Source of the DNA: JAIVJN01 sp036732565
Lineage (GTDB): Bacteria; Acidobacteriota; Vicinamibacteria; Vicinamibacterales; UBA2999
DNA: 18,304 nucleotides
Assembly: GCA_036732565.1 (NCBI GenBank)
Contig: DAINCF010000077.1
Location: 1 to 18,304 of the forward strand
Direction of reading: 5' to 3'
Part shown: positions 7,427 to 14,825 of the stretch, one piece after another
How the letters are laid out: each line of letters starts with the position of its first letter
Numbering within the stretch: position 1 is the stretch's first letter
The notes under the pieces: model-generated
The model's input: the letters and a program-made list of their open reading frames with translations, nothing else
What the model was told of the DNA's origin: nothing
Database searches by the model: none
Translations under genes and position numbers: made by a program

Positions 7427-8173
7427 GTGCAATACACCGACACATCACCGGCTGTGACCGACGCCGACGAGTACTGCCGAGAGCTCGAAGCGTATCTCTG
7501 CAGAAAGAACGACGGCCACCTGGTTCGCATTGTCGGTCCAGCGTTCGAGCGGGTGCGCGCCTGGGCCACGCAAGGCATACCGGCGCGCGTGGCGTGCGCG
7601 GGCATCGATCGCTACTTCGAGCGCTACTATCGGCGCGGGCCGCGGCGGCGACCGGTGCGGATCGAGTTCTGTGAAGCCGACGTGCTGGATGCGTTCGACG
7701 ACTGGCGGCGTGCGGTTGGCGTCAGCGCGCCGGCTGCGAGCGCCACGGGTGACAGCGCTGACGAAGAGGCGGTCTCCGCGCGGCGTCGTGGCTCGCTCCA
7801 CGCTCACATCGAGGAGGCGATGGCGCGGCTGACCGTGCTCCGCTCGAGCACGAGCCCCGCGCGCGTGTCGTCGGAGACGCTTGACGCGATCGTGCGCCGG
7901 CTGGATCATCTGCTCAACGACGCCCGCAAGGCTCGTGGCGAGACACGCGATGCGATCGTTCTCGAGTTGAGCGCGGTAGAGCAGCAGCTCCTGGAAGCCG
8001 CCGCGGGGCTGATGAGCGACGCCGAACGGGCGGCGGCCGCGGCCGAAGCGGATCGGGAGCTGGCGCCGTTCAAGGCGCGTATGGCGACCGAGGCGCTGGA
8101 TCGTGCGACACGTGCGGCCATGCTCCGGCTGGTCCGAGAGCGGTTGGCGTTGCCCAGAATCCGGTTCGATTGA
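7427..8173 (+). CDS. Unknown protein with basic N-terminal domain and helical C-terminal half
   Basis: I do not recognise a named family. The 248-residue product has two parts. Residues about 10-105 are compact and basic, containing DEYCRELEAYLCRKNDGHL, GIDRYFERYYRRGPRRRP and IEFCEADVLDAFDDWRRAV. Residues about 120-248 are Ala/Arg/Glu/Leu-rich and probably long helices or a coiled coil. There is no signal peptide or membrane segment, so it is likely cytoplasmic. Two cysteines near the start and one in EFCEAD are not arranged as an obvious metal site. The start is uncertain: GTG 7427 abuts the tandem repeat and GTG 7454 is an equally possible start; neither has a Shine-Dalgarno sequence. Codon use matches its neighbours. 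It follows coaX by 28 bases and probably shares its transcript. The basic helix-rich region could bind nucleic acid, but that is only inference. Confidence 0.8.
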   Translation: MQYTDTSPAVTDADEYCRELEAYLCRKNDGHLVRIVGPAFERVRAWATQGIPARVACAGIDRYFERYYRRGPRRRPVRIEFCEADVLDAFDDWRRAVGVSAPAASATGDSADEEAVSARRRGSLHAHIEEAMARLTVLRSSTSPARVSSETLDAIVRRLDHLLNDARKARGETRDAIVLELSAVEQQLLEAAAGLMSDAERAAAAAEADRELAPFKARMATEALDRATRAAMLRLVRERLALPRIRFD

Positions 8174-8209
8174 CTCCCCGGGCGGGTCTCAGACTCGCCG
8201 GCATGACTG

Positions 8210-9478
8210 ATGCTCACCCTGCGAATCGAAAAACCCGTCGCCGGTGGTCGCATGCTCGCGCGGCATGAGGGCGCGATCGTGCTCGTCTCAGGCGCCCTGC
8301 CCGGCGAGCTCGTCGAGGCGACGGTGGAGCGGACGCAGCGGGGGACCACCTGGGCGACGACCAGACGTGTCGTCGAGTCGTCACCGCATCGCGTGCCGCC
8401 GGATGCGGACGAGGCGTGCGGCGGCAACGTCTACGCACACGTCGAGTACGAGCATCAGCGCGAGCTGAAGAGTCAGATTATTGCGGATGCGTTTGCGCGA
8501 GTGGCGCGGATGCCGCTCGACGTCTCGGTTCCGGTGCGTGCCTCGACGGTCGATGGCTATCGCATGCGGGCGCGCCTGCATGTCCGTCACGGCCGCATCG
8601 GCTTCTTTCGCGAAGGCACGCACGATCTCTGTGACGCCGGCGCGACCCGGCAGCTGCGCGCGGACACCATGGACGTCGTGCGACAGCTCGAAGAGGTCGT
8701 GCGCTCCATGCCGCGCGCGGCGATCTCCGATGTCGAGTTGGCGGAGAATCGCGACGCGTCCGAGCGAGCGCTGCACTTGCAGCTCGCGGCGGATGGCGAT
8801 CCCTCGACGCTGGCCGCGGCCACACATCTGCCTGGAGTGACCGGCGTGTCGTGCAGCGTGGGTGAAAGTAGCCGCACGCAGGAGCTCTGGGGCGACGCGC
8901 ATGTGACCGACGTGTTGCGGATCACGACGGCGGAGGCCGGTGACAGGACCGTTCGTCTCACGCGACACGCTCGGGCGTTCTTTCAGGGGAATCGGTACCT
9001 CCTGCAGGACCTCGTGGACCACGTGCTGGGACTGGTCGGCGACGAGCCGGCGATCGATCTCTATGCGGGCGTCGGGCTCTTCGCCGTGCCGCTGGCGGCC
9101 CGCCGCTCGGGAGCCGTGGTGGCGGTGGAGGCCGATCGCACGTCGGCAATGGATCTTCGCCGCAACGCCGAGCCGTACGCTGATGTGGTGACCGTCCACA
9201 GCGTGCCTGTCGAATCCTCGGCGGCGTGGGGCGGCAGCGCCGCGCGCCGGGCGACCATCATCGTGGATCCGCCGCGCACCGGTCTGTCACGCGCGGCGCT
9301 CGAGGCCGTCATCCAAACGGGCGCGCCGCGCATCGTCTACGTCTCCTGCGATGTCGCCACGCTCGCGCGCGATGTGCGCACGCTCGTGGATCGCGGCTAC
9401 CGCATCACCGCGTCCGAGGCGTTCGATCTGTTCCCGAACACGGCCCACGTCGAGACGGTGATGGCGCTCGAGCGCTGA
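8210..9478 (+). CDS. TrmA/RlmC/RlmD-type class I RNA 5-methyluridine methyltransferase, cysteine-cluster-less
   Basis: Members of this family methylate C5 of a uridine in tRNA or 23S rRNA using S-adenosylmethionine. The N-terminal residues about 1-55 look like a TRAM RNA-binding domain (RIEKPVAGGRMLARHEGAIVLV and GELVEATVE). The SAM motif is DLYAGVGLFAVPLA (283-296), motif IV is VDPPRTGL (352-359), the nucleophile is C380 in YVSCDVATLARDV, and the base is E415 in FPNTAHVETV. RlmD-like proteins carry a 4Fe-4S cluster with a CGGC motif; here that position reads CGGN (70-73), and the other expected ligand positions also appear changed. The catalytic end is intact, so the enzyme is probably active, with the cluster lost. 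The exact target uridine cannot be assigned. The start is ATG 8210, 36 bases after the previous gene. Confidence 0.9.
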   Translation: MLTLRIEKPVAGGRMLARHEGAIVLVSGALPGELVEATVERTQRGTTWATTRRVVESSPHRVPPDADEACGGNVYAHVEYEHQRELKSQIIADAFARVARMPLDVSVPVRASTVDGYRMRARLHVRHGRIGFFREGTHDLCDAGATRQLRADTMDVVRQLEEVVRSMPRAAISDVELAENRDASERALHLQLAADGDPSTLAAATHLPGVTGVSCSVGESSRTQELWGDAHVTDVLRITTAEAGDRTVRLTRHARAFFQGNRYLLQDLVDHVLGLVGDEPAIDLYAGVGLFAVPLAARRSGAVVAVEADRTSAMDLRRNAEPYADVVTVHSVPVESSAAWGGSAARRATIIVDPPRTGLSRAALEAVIQTGAPRIVYVSCDVATLARDVRTLVDRGYRITASEAFDLFPNTAHVETVMALER

Positions 9479-9517
9479 CGCGTCGCCGAGTTTTCGACAG
9501 GCGCGCAATTTTCTCGA

Positions 9518-9532
9518 AGGGGTCTGACCCCT
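9518..9532. repeat. GGGGTC palindrome between convergent genes
   Basis: AGGGGTC, one loop base and GACCCCT form a near-perfect inverted repeat in the 79-base gap between the methyltransferase and the oppositely oriented hydrolase. The same palindrome type is common as dispersed intergenic units in several environmental bacterial lineages. The location between convergent stops would suit a bidirectional transcript-end structure, but there is no T-run on either strand. Confidence 0.5.
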
Positions 9533-9557
9533 CCTGGGTGCAGTGGCGTGGCGACCA

Positions 9558-10244
9558 CTACCTGTTGCGGGCGGCTTCGATGAAGCTCTCGAACAAGGCG
9601 CGGAACTCGCCCGTGCGCCAGAAGTTCTCTGGATGCCACTGCACGCCGAGGGAGAACGGCTGCCCCGGACGTTCGAAGGCCTCGATCACACCGTCCGGCG
9701 CGGTCGCGCTGACCTCCCAGCCTTCGGCCACGCGCTTGACGGCCTGATGATGACGGCTGTTCACCTGCAAGGTGTCGCCCTCTTCCATCTGATCGCTCAT
9801 GATCGTCCACAGCCGCGACCCTTTGGTGACCCACACTTCGTGCGCGATCTGGTACCGCGGCTCGGGGAGCGAGTGGCTGACCGCGCCGTTGACCATCGAC
9901 GGGATGTCCTGCACCAGCGTGCCGCCGTGCGCGACGTTCATCACCTGCATGCCACGGCAGATGGCGAACACCGGCAGCCCCGCCTCCACTGCCAGCCGGG
10001 CGACCTCCATTTCGAACTGATCGCGCCCTGCTTCCGAGGCCGCAAACGTCTCGTGCGGCGTTTCGCCGAACAGCGTGGGATCGACGTCACCTCCGCCCGT
10101 GAAGAGCAGGCCGTCCGCCCGGGCCACGACGTCCGCAGGTCGGTCGCTGTCCAGGTGCAGCTCCATCGTCTCGCCGCCGACACGATGCACGGATTCCAGA
10201 TAGTCGGTCATCCTGCGACAGGGGGTGACAGCAATCAAAGGCAT
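9558..10244 (-). CDS. Class I glutamine amidotransferase-like hydrolase (peptidase C26, gamma-glutamyl-GABA hydrolase type)
   Basis: This 228-residue enzyme belongs to the C26/PuuD-like group, which hydrolyses gamma-glutamyl amide bonds. Seen are DGLLFTGGGDVDPTLFGE (44-61), the nucleophile elbow FAICRGMQVMNV with C96, GGTLVQDIP (107-115), NSRHHQAV (162-169), and the His/Glu of the triad in GVQWHPENF (H204, E206). All three catalytic residues are present. It is somewhat shorter than E. coli PuuD (about 254). The true substrate is not shown by sequence; no putrescine-pathway genes are nearby. The start is ATG at 10242-10244 with GGAG five bases before it. It begins 15 bases after the argS stop on the same strand, so the two are probably co-transcribed. 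Confidence 0.9.
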   Translation of the reverse strand: MPLIAVTPCRRMTDYLESVHRVGGETMELHLDSDRPADVVARADGLLFTGGGDVDPTLFGETPHETFAASEAGRDQFEMEVARLAVEAGLPVFAICRGMQVMNVAHGGTLVQDIPSMVNGAVSHSLPEPRYQIAHEVWVTKGSRLWTIMSDQMEEGDTLQVNSRHHQAVKRVAEGWEVSATAPDGVIEAFERPGQPFSLGVQWHPENFWRTGEFRALFESFIEAARNR

Positions 10245-10249
10245 TGGGG

Positions 10250-10253
10250 CTCC
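10250..10253 (-). promoter_or_regulatory. Shine-Dalgarno site for the C26 hydrolase gene
   Basis: On the minus strand, GGAG lies in the short argS–hydrolase gap, five bases before the ATG at 10242-10244. It supports the chosen start. Confidence 0.55.
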
Positions 10254-10259
10254 GGTGCG

Positions 10260-12305
10260 CTACATGCGCGGAGGCACGGTGACGCCCATCAGCTCGAGCG
10301 CCGCGGCGAGCTGCTGGCGGAAATAGGCGACGGCGGCGGCCCGCCACCGGCGGACATCCTGCCGCTCTTCGTTCAAGATCGGCGCTTTGTGATAGAACCC
10401 GTTGAACATCTGCGCCAGGCCAAAGGCATACTTCGCCAGCACGGAGAACTCGAGCGACCGTACCACTTGCTCCACGATGTCGTCGAGCCGCGAGGACTCC
10501 AGCACGAGCGCCCACAGTTCGTCATCGCCGTTCTCGCCATTCAGCTCCGCCGGCGGCGTCTGCGCGAGCGCGGCGAGCACATCCGCCTCCGACAGTCCGT
10601 CGCGGTCGCGCAGCTTCAAAAAGATGTTGTTGGCGCGAACGACGGCATATTGCAAGTACGGACCGCTCTCGCCCTCGAAGCTCAGCGCTTCGTCGATGTC
10701 GAACGCGATGACCTTCGTGCGCGAATACTTGATCATGAAGTACCGCACGGCGGCGATGCCGATGGCCGCCGCGATCCGCCGCTGCTCGGCCTCCGGCAGC
10801 TCGCTGTTGCGGCGACTGACTTCCGCGAGCGCTTTGTCGATCACGCGGTCGATCAGGTCGTCGGCCTTGACGCCCAACCCCTTTCGACCGGAGACCTCGA
10901 CGAACGGCCGGGCCGCCTCGTCTGAATCAGGAGGCGGGGCGAACCCCAGCTCGCGCGCCGTGGCGTGCGACAGGGCCACCATCTCGTAGGAAAAGTGGGT
11001 CAGGCCTTCGGCCTCGGCGGGATGCCCGATGGCCACGAGCGCCTGCTTCAACAGCTTCTGGAGATACGACTGCCGGACGTCGATGACGTTGTAGGTCGAC
11101 GAGGCCCCGCCGAACGGCGGATGGTCCTTCGCCGCGGCCTCGGGCCGACTCGTCGTGGCCCACACCACCTCGCCAGCAAGCCGCGTCGCGAACGGACGAT
11201 AGTGGAAGTCGTAGCCGGCCAAGCCCGACTTCCACATCTGATAGGCCATGTCCTTCCCGACGTAGGTGACGGTGCCATTGGATCGCACGATCACCTTTTC
11301 TCGCTGCGCCGCGTCGCCTTCGTCACCGTCCTCCGAAGCGCCGTCGACGGTGGACGCCTCCTCGGTCGTAGAGACGGCCGCATCGTCGTCGATTCGCATG
11401 ACCCAGCAGCCGGCCAATCGCCCTTCGGTCTGGAGGAATACGGCCCCGCTGGTTTTCAGGACCTCGAACGCCCGCGCCCAGAAGTGGAGGCGCAGAATAT
11501 CGCCCTCCCAGGTCAGCAGGTCGTAGTCGATATTGAGGCGGGCCATCGTCGCCAGATGGCAGCGCACGATGCGGTCGGCGATGAACGCCCCCATGGCCGC
11601 CGCGGGATCGGTGCCGTGCTCGATGTCGTGGAGCGCCTGGGTGCGCAGCGTGAGCCGCGATTTGTCGGCGTCGTACCACTCGGTGACGCGCGCATAGAGA
11701 TCCCAGCAGACGTAGTCGAAGCGTGTCGAGTCCGCGAGGCGTTGGACCCCCGCGCGATCCAGCTGCTCCAGGTGCTGAAAGCCGACGACCACGTCCGCGA
11801 CCTGGACGCCGGTGTCGTCGATGTAGTTCTGCACCTCGACCTTGAATCGACGGAACCGCAGCACCCGAACCAGCGTGTCACCGAGCGCCGCGTTCCGCAC
11901 GTGCCCGATGTGCGCGGCCTTGTTCGGGTTGATCGCCGTGTGTTCCACGATCGCCTTGCCGGCCCGGGCCGGCAGCGCCGGCAGCCCCGGTACCACGCCG
12001 AGACGTTGCAGCAGGAACGCCGGACGGTCGAGAAAGACGTTGAGGTAGCCGTTCGGCGCGGCCTCGACCCGCGCCACGCCGGCGACCGGGCCGACCTTCG
12101 CGGCGATCTCCTGCGCGATGGCGCGCGGCGCCTTGCGCAGCCGGCGGGCGAGATCGAAGGCGACGGGCGAGCCAAGGTCGCCCAGCGATCGATTCGGCGG
12201 GTACTCGATGCGAGCGGTCACGGTCTCCCGGTCGTCGATGCCGTACAGCTCCGTGAGAACGGCGCGTACGCGGTCCCTGACCCGATCGTGCAGCGGCAGA
12301 ATCAT
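10260..12305 (-). CDS. argS: Arginyl-tRNA synthetase with divergent KMSKS and acidic insert
   Basis: This class I synthetase charges tRNA-Arg. The N-terminal Add-1 type domain (about 1-100) is followed by the catalytic core with TAINPNKAAHIGHVRNAALGD, where the HIGH motif is intact (132-135). NYIDDTGVQVADVV, LLTWEGDI, the segment NGTVTYVGKDMAYQMWK (343-359) and a DALR anticodon-binding domain at the C-terminus also fit. The usual KMSKS loop is replaced by SGRKGLGVKADDL (472-484). ArgRS enzymes often lack the canonical motif, but this form is unusual. A low-complexity acidic insert lies at about 305-335 (rich in Asp, Glu, Ser and Ala). The protein is 681 residues, longer than the common 550-590. 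The ATG at 12303-12305 has no Shine-Dalgarno sequence. It is transcribed away from the V4R-like/TPR genes. Confidence 0.95.
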   Translation of the reverse strand: MILPLHDRVRDRVRAVLTELYGIDDRETVTARIEYPPNRSLGDLGSPVAFDLARRLRKAPRAIAQEIAAKVGPVAGVARVEAAPNGYLNVFLDRPAFLLQRLGVVPGLPALPARAGKAIVEHTAINPNKAAHIGHVRNAALGDTLVRVLRFRRFKVEVQNYIDDTGVQVADVVVGFQHLEQLDRAGVQRLADSTRFDYVCWDLYARVTEWYDADKSRLTLRTQALHDIEHGTDPAAAMGAFIADRIVRCHLATMARLNIDYDLLTWEGDILRLHFWARAFEVLKTSGAVFLQTEGRLAGCWVMRIDDDAAVSTTEEASTVDGASEDGDEGDAAQREKVIVRSNGTVTYVGKDMAYQMWKSGLAGYDFHYRPFATRLAGEVVWATTSRPEAAAKDHPPFGGASSTYNVIDVRQSYLQKLLKQALVAIGHPAEAEGLTHFSYEMVALSHATARELGFAPPPDSDEAARPFVEVSGRKGLGVKADDLIDRVIDKALAEVSRRNSELPEAEQRRIAAAIGIAAVRYFMIKYSRTKVIAFDIDEALSFEGESGPYLQYAVVRANNIFLKLRDRDGLSEADVLAALAQTPPAELNGENGDDELWALVLESSRLDDIVEQVVRSLEFSVLAKYAFGLAQMFNGFYHKAPILNEERQDVRRWRAAAVAYFRQQLAAALELMGVTVPPRM

Positions 12306-12544
12306 GATGAACGTGAAGGCTCTCAGCGGCGCCCGGATGAGGGCGCGGACGGCTGGGCAGACGCGGCCGTGCCGTCGTTGACTCGCCGGGGCGTCCGAAT
12401 CGGTGCCGTGTACAATCCGCCCAGCGCTCCCGCGTCGTGCTGCGGCCTGTAACGTTATCAGAAGCAGCCAAGGGGCTCCACTCTTGATATCTCAGCGCGC
12501 AGTATTTCTTTGGCGCCCTGTGCGCCTGGCCCGAACTGACTCTC
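12306..12544. promoter_or_regulatory. Divergent intergenic region (argS / V4R-like gene)
   Basis: The 239-base divergent spacer should hold promoters for both directions. The best plus-strand -10 candidate is TACAAT at 12411-12416, but the nearest TTGACT (12378-12383) is 27 bases upstream, too far for a normal sigma-70 pair. TTGATA at 12484-12489 has no well-spaced -10. No clear RNA gene, operator palindrome or Shine-Dalgarno sequence was seen. Promoter placement is therefore tentative. Confidence 0.4.
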
Positions 12545-13150
12545 ATGATTGACGCGCGCATCGGTCGCCTGCTCATTGCCAGCCTCCACCAAGGCATTCT
12601 GGAGGGCGCCCCGACACGCATCGAATACTACGAGCACTGGCTGAGCCCGACGGGGCTGCGCGAGGGACGTATGGGTGTCGCCGCCCTCAACGCCGCGCTG
12701 AGCTTCCTGCGGCGCGAGGGCGAGCCCACGTATCATCGGATCATGACCCGAGCGGGCCAGGCCGCGGCCGAATGGACGTTCGTCGAGCTGTCGCCCATGA
12801 GACGACGGCTGAGCTCGTGGCTGCCCCCGAAATGGCGAACTCGCGCCGCGCTTCGAGTCGCGCGCACGATGGTTCGGCAGACGTTTGGCGAGTCGCGACT
12901 GAAAACCCGCCGATGGGGAAGGACTGGATCGCTCCGGCTGCTTGGCTCGATTTTCTGCGCGACGCGCGAGACCTCGGCGGGCGCGCTCTGCGTCTACTAC
13001 GCCGCGGCGATCGAGCGGTTGTTCGCGCTGCATCAGATCGAAGCCGAGGTCAGCATCAGGCAGTGCATATCGGCCGGCGGCCCACAGTGCGTGCTGGCGG
13101 TCGCGGTGCGCGGCGTGGGCACCGAGCTCTCGCAGGTCGAGACCGTATGA
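12545..13150 (+). CDS. Small V4R-like domain protein of unknown role
   Basis: The 201-residue protein begins with a helical region (RIGRLLIASLHQGILEGAP, YYEHWLSPTGLREGRMG) and ends with a segment typical of V4R/4-vinyl-reductase-like ligand-binding domains. There, AAAIERLFALHQIEAEVSI precedes Cys-x5-Gln-Cys as QCISAGGPQC. The two cysteines of this C-terminal motif and a third in GSIFCATRETS match the pattern of that fold, which binds small hydrophobic ligands in XylR-type regulators and chlorophyll-pathway proteins. There is no signal peptide or DNA-binding domain. The last codon overlaps the next gene as ATGA, so the two are translationally coupled. Family membership is moderately supported; the ligand and function are unknown. 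Confidence 0.75.
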   Translation: MIDARIGRLLIASLHQGILEGAPTRIEYYEHWLSPTGLREGRMGVAALNAALSFLRREGEPTYHRIMTRAGQAAAEWTFVELSPMRRRLSSWLPPKWRTRAALRVARTMVRQTFGESRLKTRRWGRTGSLRLLGSIFCATRETSAGALCVYYAAAIERLFALHQIEAEVSIRQCISAGGPQCVLAVAVRGVGTELSQVETV

Positions 13151-14745
13151 AGCTGCGAGCAGTTGGGTTCGCGGCGCTCGTGCTGCTCTGCAAAGCGGCC
13201 CTTGCCGCCGCGCAAGCGGGGATCGTCGACACGCTCGTGATGCCGTTCGAGAACACGCGCGGCGAGCCCCGGCTCTATTGGCTCAGCGAAGGCTCGGCCG
13301 TTCTCCTGACCGAGTTGTTGGACGATGAGAACGCGACCACGGTGCCGCGCGAGGAGCGCATGCGCGCGTTCGAACGCTTGCAGCTGCCCGCGGTGCCGGC
13401 GCTGAGCCACGCCACGGTGATCAAGGTCGGACAGCTCGTGGGTGCCACCGAGATCGTCGTCGGTTCGTACGAGTTGACGGGCGATCGCCTGACGGTGCGC
13501 GCACGCCCCATCAAGCTGGATTCGGGCCGCATGCTGCCCGAGGTGCAGGAGAGCGGGGCCTTGGGCGAGCTGGTGTCCATCTACGCGCGCGTGGTCGGAA
13601 AGATCCGCCAGCGCGAGCCGATGTCCACCGACGGCGATGCCCTGCTGGCATCACCGCCAGCGTTCGAGGCTTACGTGAAGGGTCTCGTGGCAGAGACGCA
13701 GGGGACGCAGAACAGCTTCCTCGCTCAGGCATTGAAGCAGTCCGGTGGCGATGCGCGCGTGCGCCTCGCGCAGTGGGACGTCTTCAACGAGCAGGGACGG
13801 TATCAGGAGGCGTTCGACGCCGCGAGCGCCGTCCCCGCCAGCAGCCGATGGGCGCGGGTGGCGACGTTCAGCGCCGCTGTCTCGCTGATCCAATTGAAGC
13901 GCTTCGACGAGGCGTTCGCGGCGCTCAGGCGGCTGCAGAGCGAGCAGCGATCGGGCGTGGTCCAGAACGCCATGGGCATCGTGCAGCTTCGGCGGGGGAG
14001 CGGCGCACCAGGCGGCCGCGCCACATCCTTCTTTTCGCAGGCGACCGAAGTCGATCCCAGTGAAGGTGATTACTTCTTCAACCTCGGCTACGCCTACTGG
14101 CTGGAGCGCGATCCGCAGGCGGCCATCTATTGGCTGCGCGAAGCCGTTCGGCGCGATCCCACCGATGGCGGTGCGCATTGGATGCTCGGCACGGTGTTGC
14201 AGCAGACCGGCGCCGTTCCCGAAGCGACACGCGAGCGGGAACTGGGACGTCGTCTGTCGCCGGGCGCAGCCAAGTGGGATCTGCGTAACCCCGGCGACGC
14301 ATTGCCGCGGGGGCTCGAGCGCATGAAGAATCGCCTGGAGCGGGCCGGGCGGCGGGTGGACACCTTGCTGACGGCCTCCGGCCAGCGCGATCAAGCGTCA
14401 CTAGCGGCGTTTCACCTCGACGCGGCTCGGCGCGCGTTCGATCGTGAAGCCGATCGCACAGCGGAGCAGGAGCTGCGCCGCGCGCTGTACCTCTCTCCCT
14501 ACCTGGCCGACGCCCATCTGTTGCTGGGCCGCGTGTACCTCCGCGGCAGTCGTCCGGCGGACGCCGTGGACGCACTGAAGATCGCGCTCTGGAGCGAGGA
14601 GACCGTGGCCGCCCACCTGGCTCTGGCAGAAGCTTATGTCCAGTTGCAAGAGACGGCGCTGGCCCGCGCCGAAGCTCAGCGGGCCCTCGCCCTCGAGCCG
14701 ACCTCGAGCGCCGCCAAGCAGTTTCTGGATCGGCTCCCGAGATAA
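13147..14745 (+). CDS. Exported TPR protein with CsgG/FlgO-like N-terminal domain
   Basis: The 532-residue product starts with a Sec signal peptide (basic MKLR, hydrophobic core VGFAALVLL, likely cleavage after AAAQA near residue 24), so it is periplasmic or outer-membrane associated. Residues about 28-150 resemble the alpha/beta domain of CsgG/FlgO/TolB-like proteins (VMPFENTRGEPRLYWLSEG, GATEIVVGSYEL, RPIKLDSGRM). Residues about 200-530 hold tetratricopeptide-type repeats; examples are FFNLGYAYWLERDPQAAIYWLREAV, AHWMLGTVLQQTGAVPEA, AHLLLGRVYLRGSRPADAVDALKIAL and HLALAEAYVQLQETALARAEAQRAL. A charged linker sits at about 380-410. It is probably a protein-assembly scaffold; no enzyme motif is seen. 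The ATG overlaps the upstream stop (ATGA), indicating a shared job or stoichiometry with the V4R-like protein. Confidence 0.88.
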   Translation: MKLRAVGFAALVLLCKAALAAAQAGIVDTLVMPFENTRGEPRLYWLSEGSAVLLTELLDDENATTVPREERMRAFERLQLPAVPALSHATVIKVGQLVGATEIVVGSYELTGDRLTVRARPIKLDSGRMLPEVQESGALGELVSIYARVVGKIRQREPMSTDGDALLASPPAFEAYVKGLVAETQGTQNSFLAQALKQSGGDARVRLAQWDVFNEQGRYQEAFDAASAVPASSRWARVATFSAAVSLIQLKRFDEAFAALRRLQSEQRSGVVQNAMGIVQLRRGSGAPGGRATSFFSQATEVDPSEGDYFFNLGYAYWLERDPQAAIYWLREAVRRDPTDGGAHWMLGTVLQQTGAVPEATRERELGRRLSPGAAKWDLRNPGDALPRGLERMKNRLERAGRRVDTLLTASGQRDQASLAAFHLDAARRAFDREADRTAEQELRRALYLSPYLADAHLLLGRVYLRGSRPADAVDALKIALWSEETVAAHLALAEAYVQLQETALARAEAQRALALEPTSSAAKQFLDRLPR

Positions 14746-14781
14746 CCGCCACATTAACAGGTGCTTACAGGCGACGGTTTT

Positions 14782-14789
14782 GCTAGAAT
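14782..14789 (+). promoter_or_regulatory. Extended -10 promoter for SPOR–lnt–prfB
   Basis: In the 80-base gap after the TPR gene, the sequence reads TGCTAGAAT at 14781-14789, which is the extended -10 (TGN + TAGAAT). No good -35 hexamer is found at 15-18 bases upstream, as expected for extended -10 promoters. The region is AT-richer than its surroundings. A start near 14796 would leave a leader of about 30 bases before the SPOR gene. Confidence 0.5.
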
Positions 14790-14825
14790 CAGGACGCAAA
14801 CCTCGGAGCGACGTGACCATTCAGC

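Noticed and set aside
9543..10925. 460-codon plus-strand open frame opposite the hydrolase and argS
   Set aside because: It spans two real minus-strand genes and their gap, and shows no domain.
12378..12416. TTGACT ... TACAAT as a sigma-70 promoter
   Set aside because: The 27-base spacer is too long for a working -35/-10 pair.
10965..12452. 495-codon open frame opposite argS
   Set aside because: Antisense shadow of a clear ArgRS; no recognisable domains, Arg/Asp/Val-rich as expected from GC-rich third positions.
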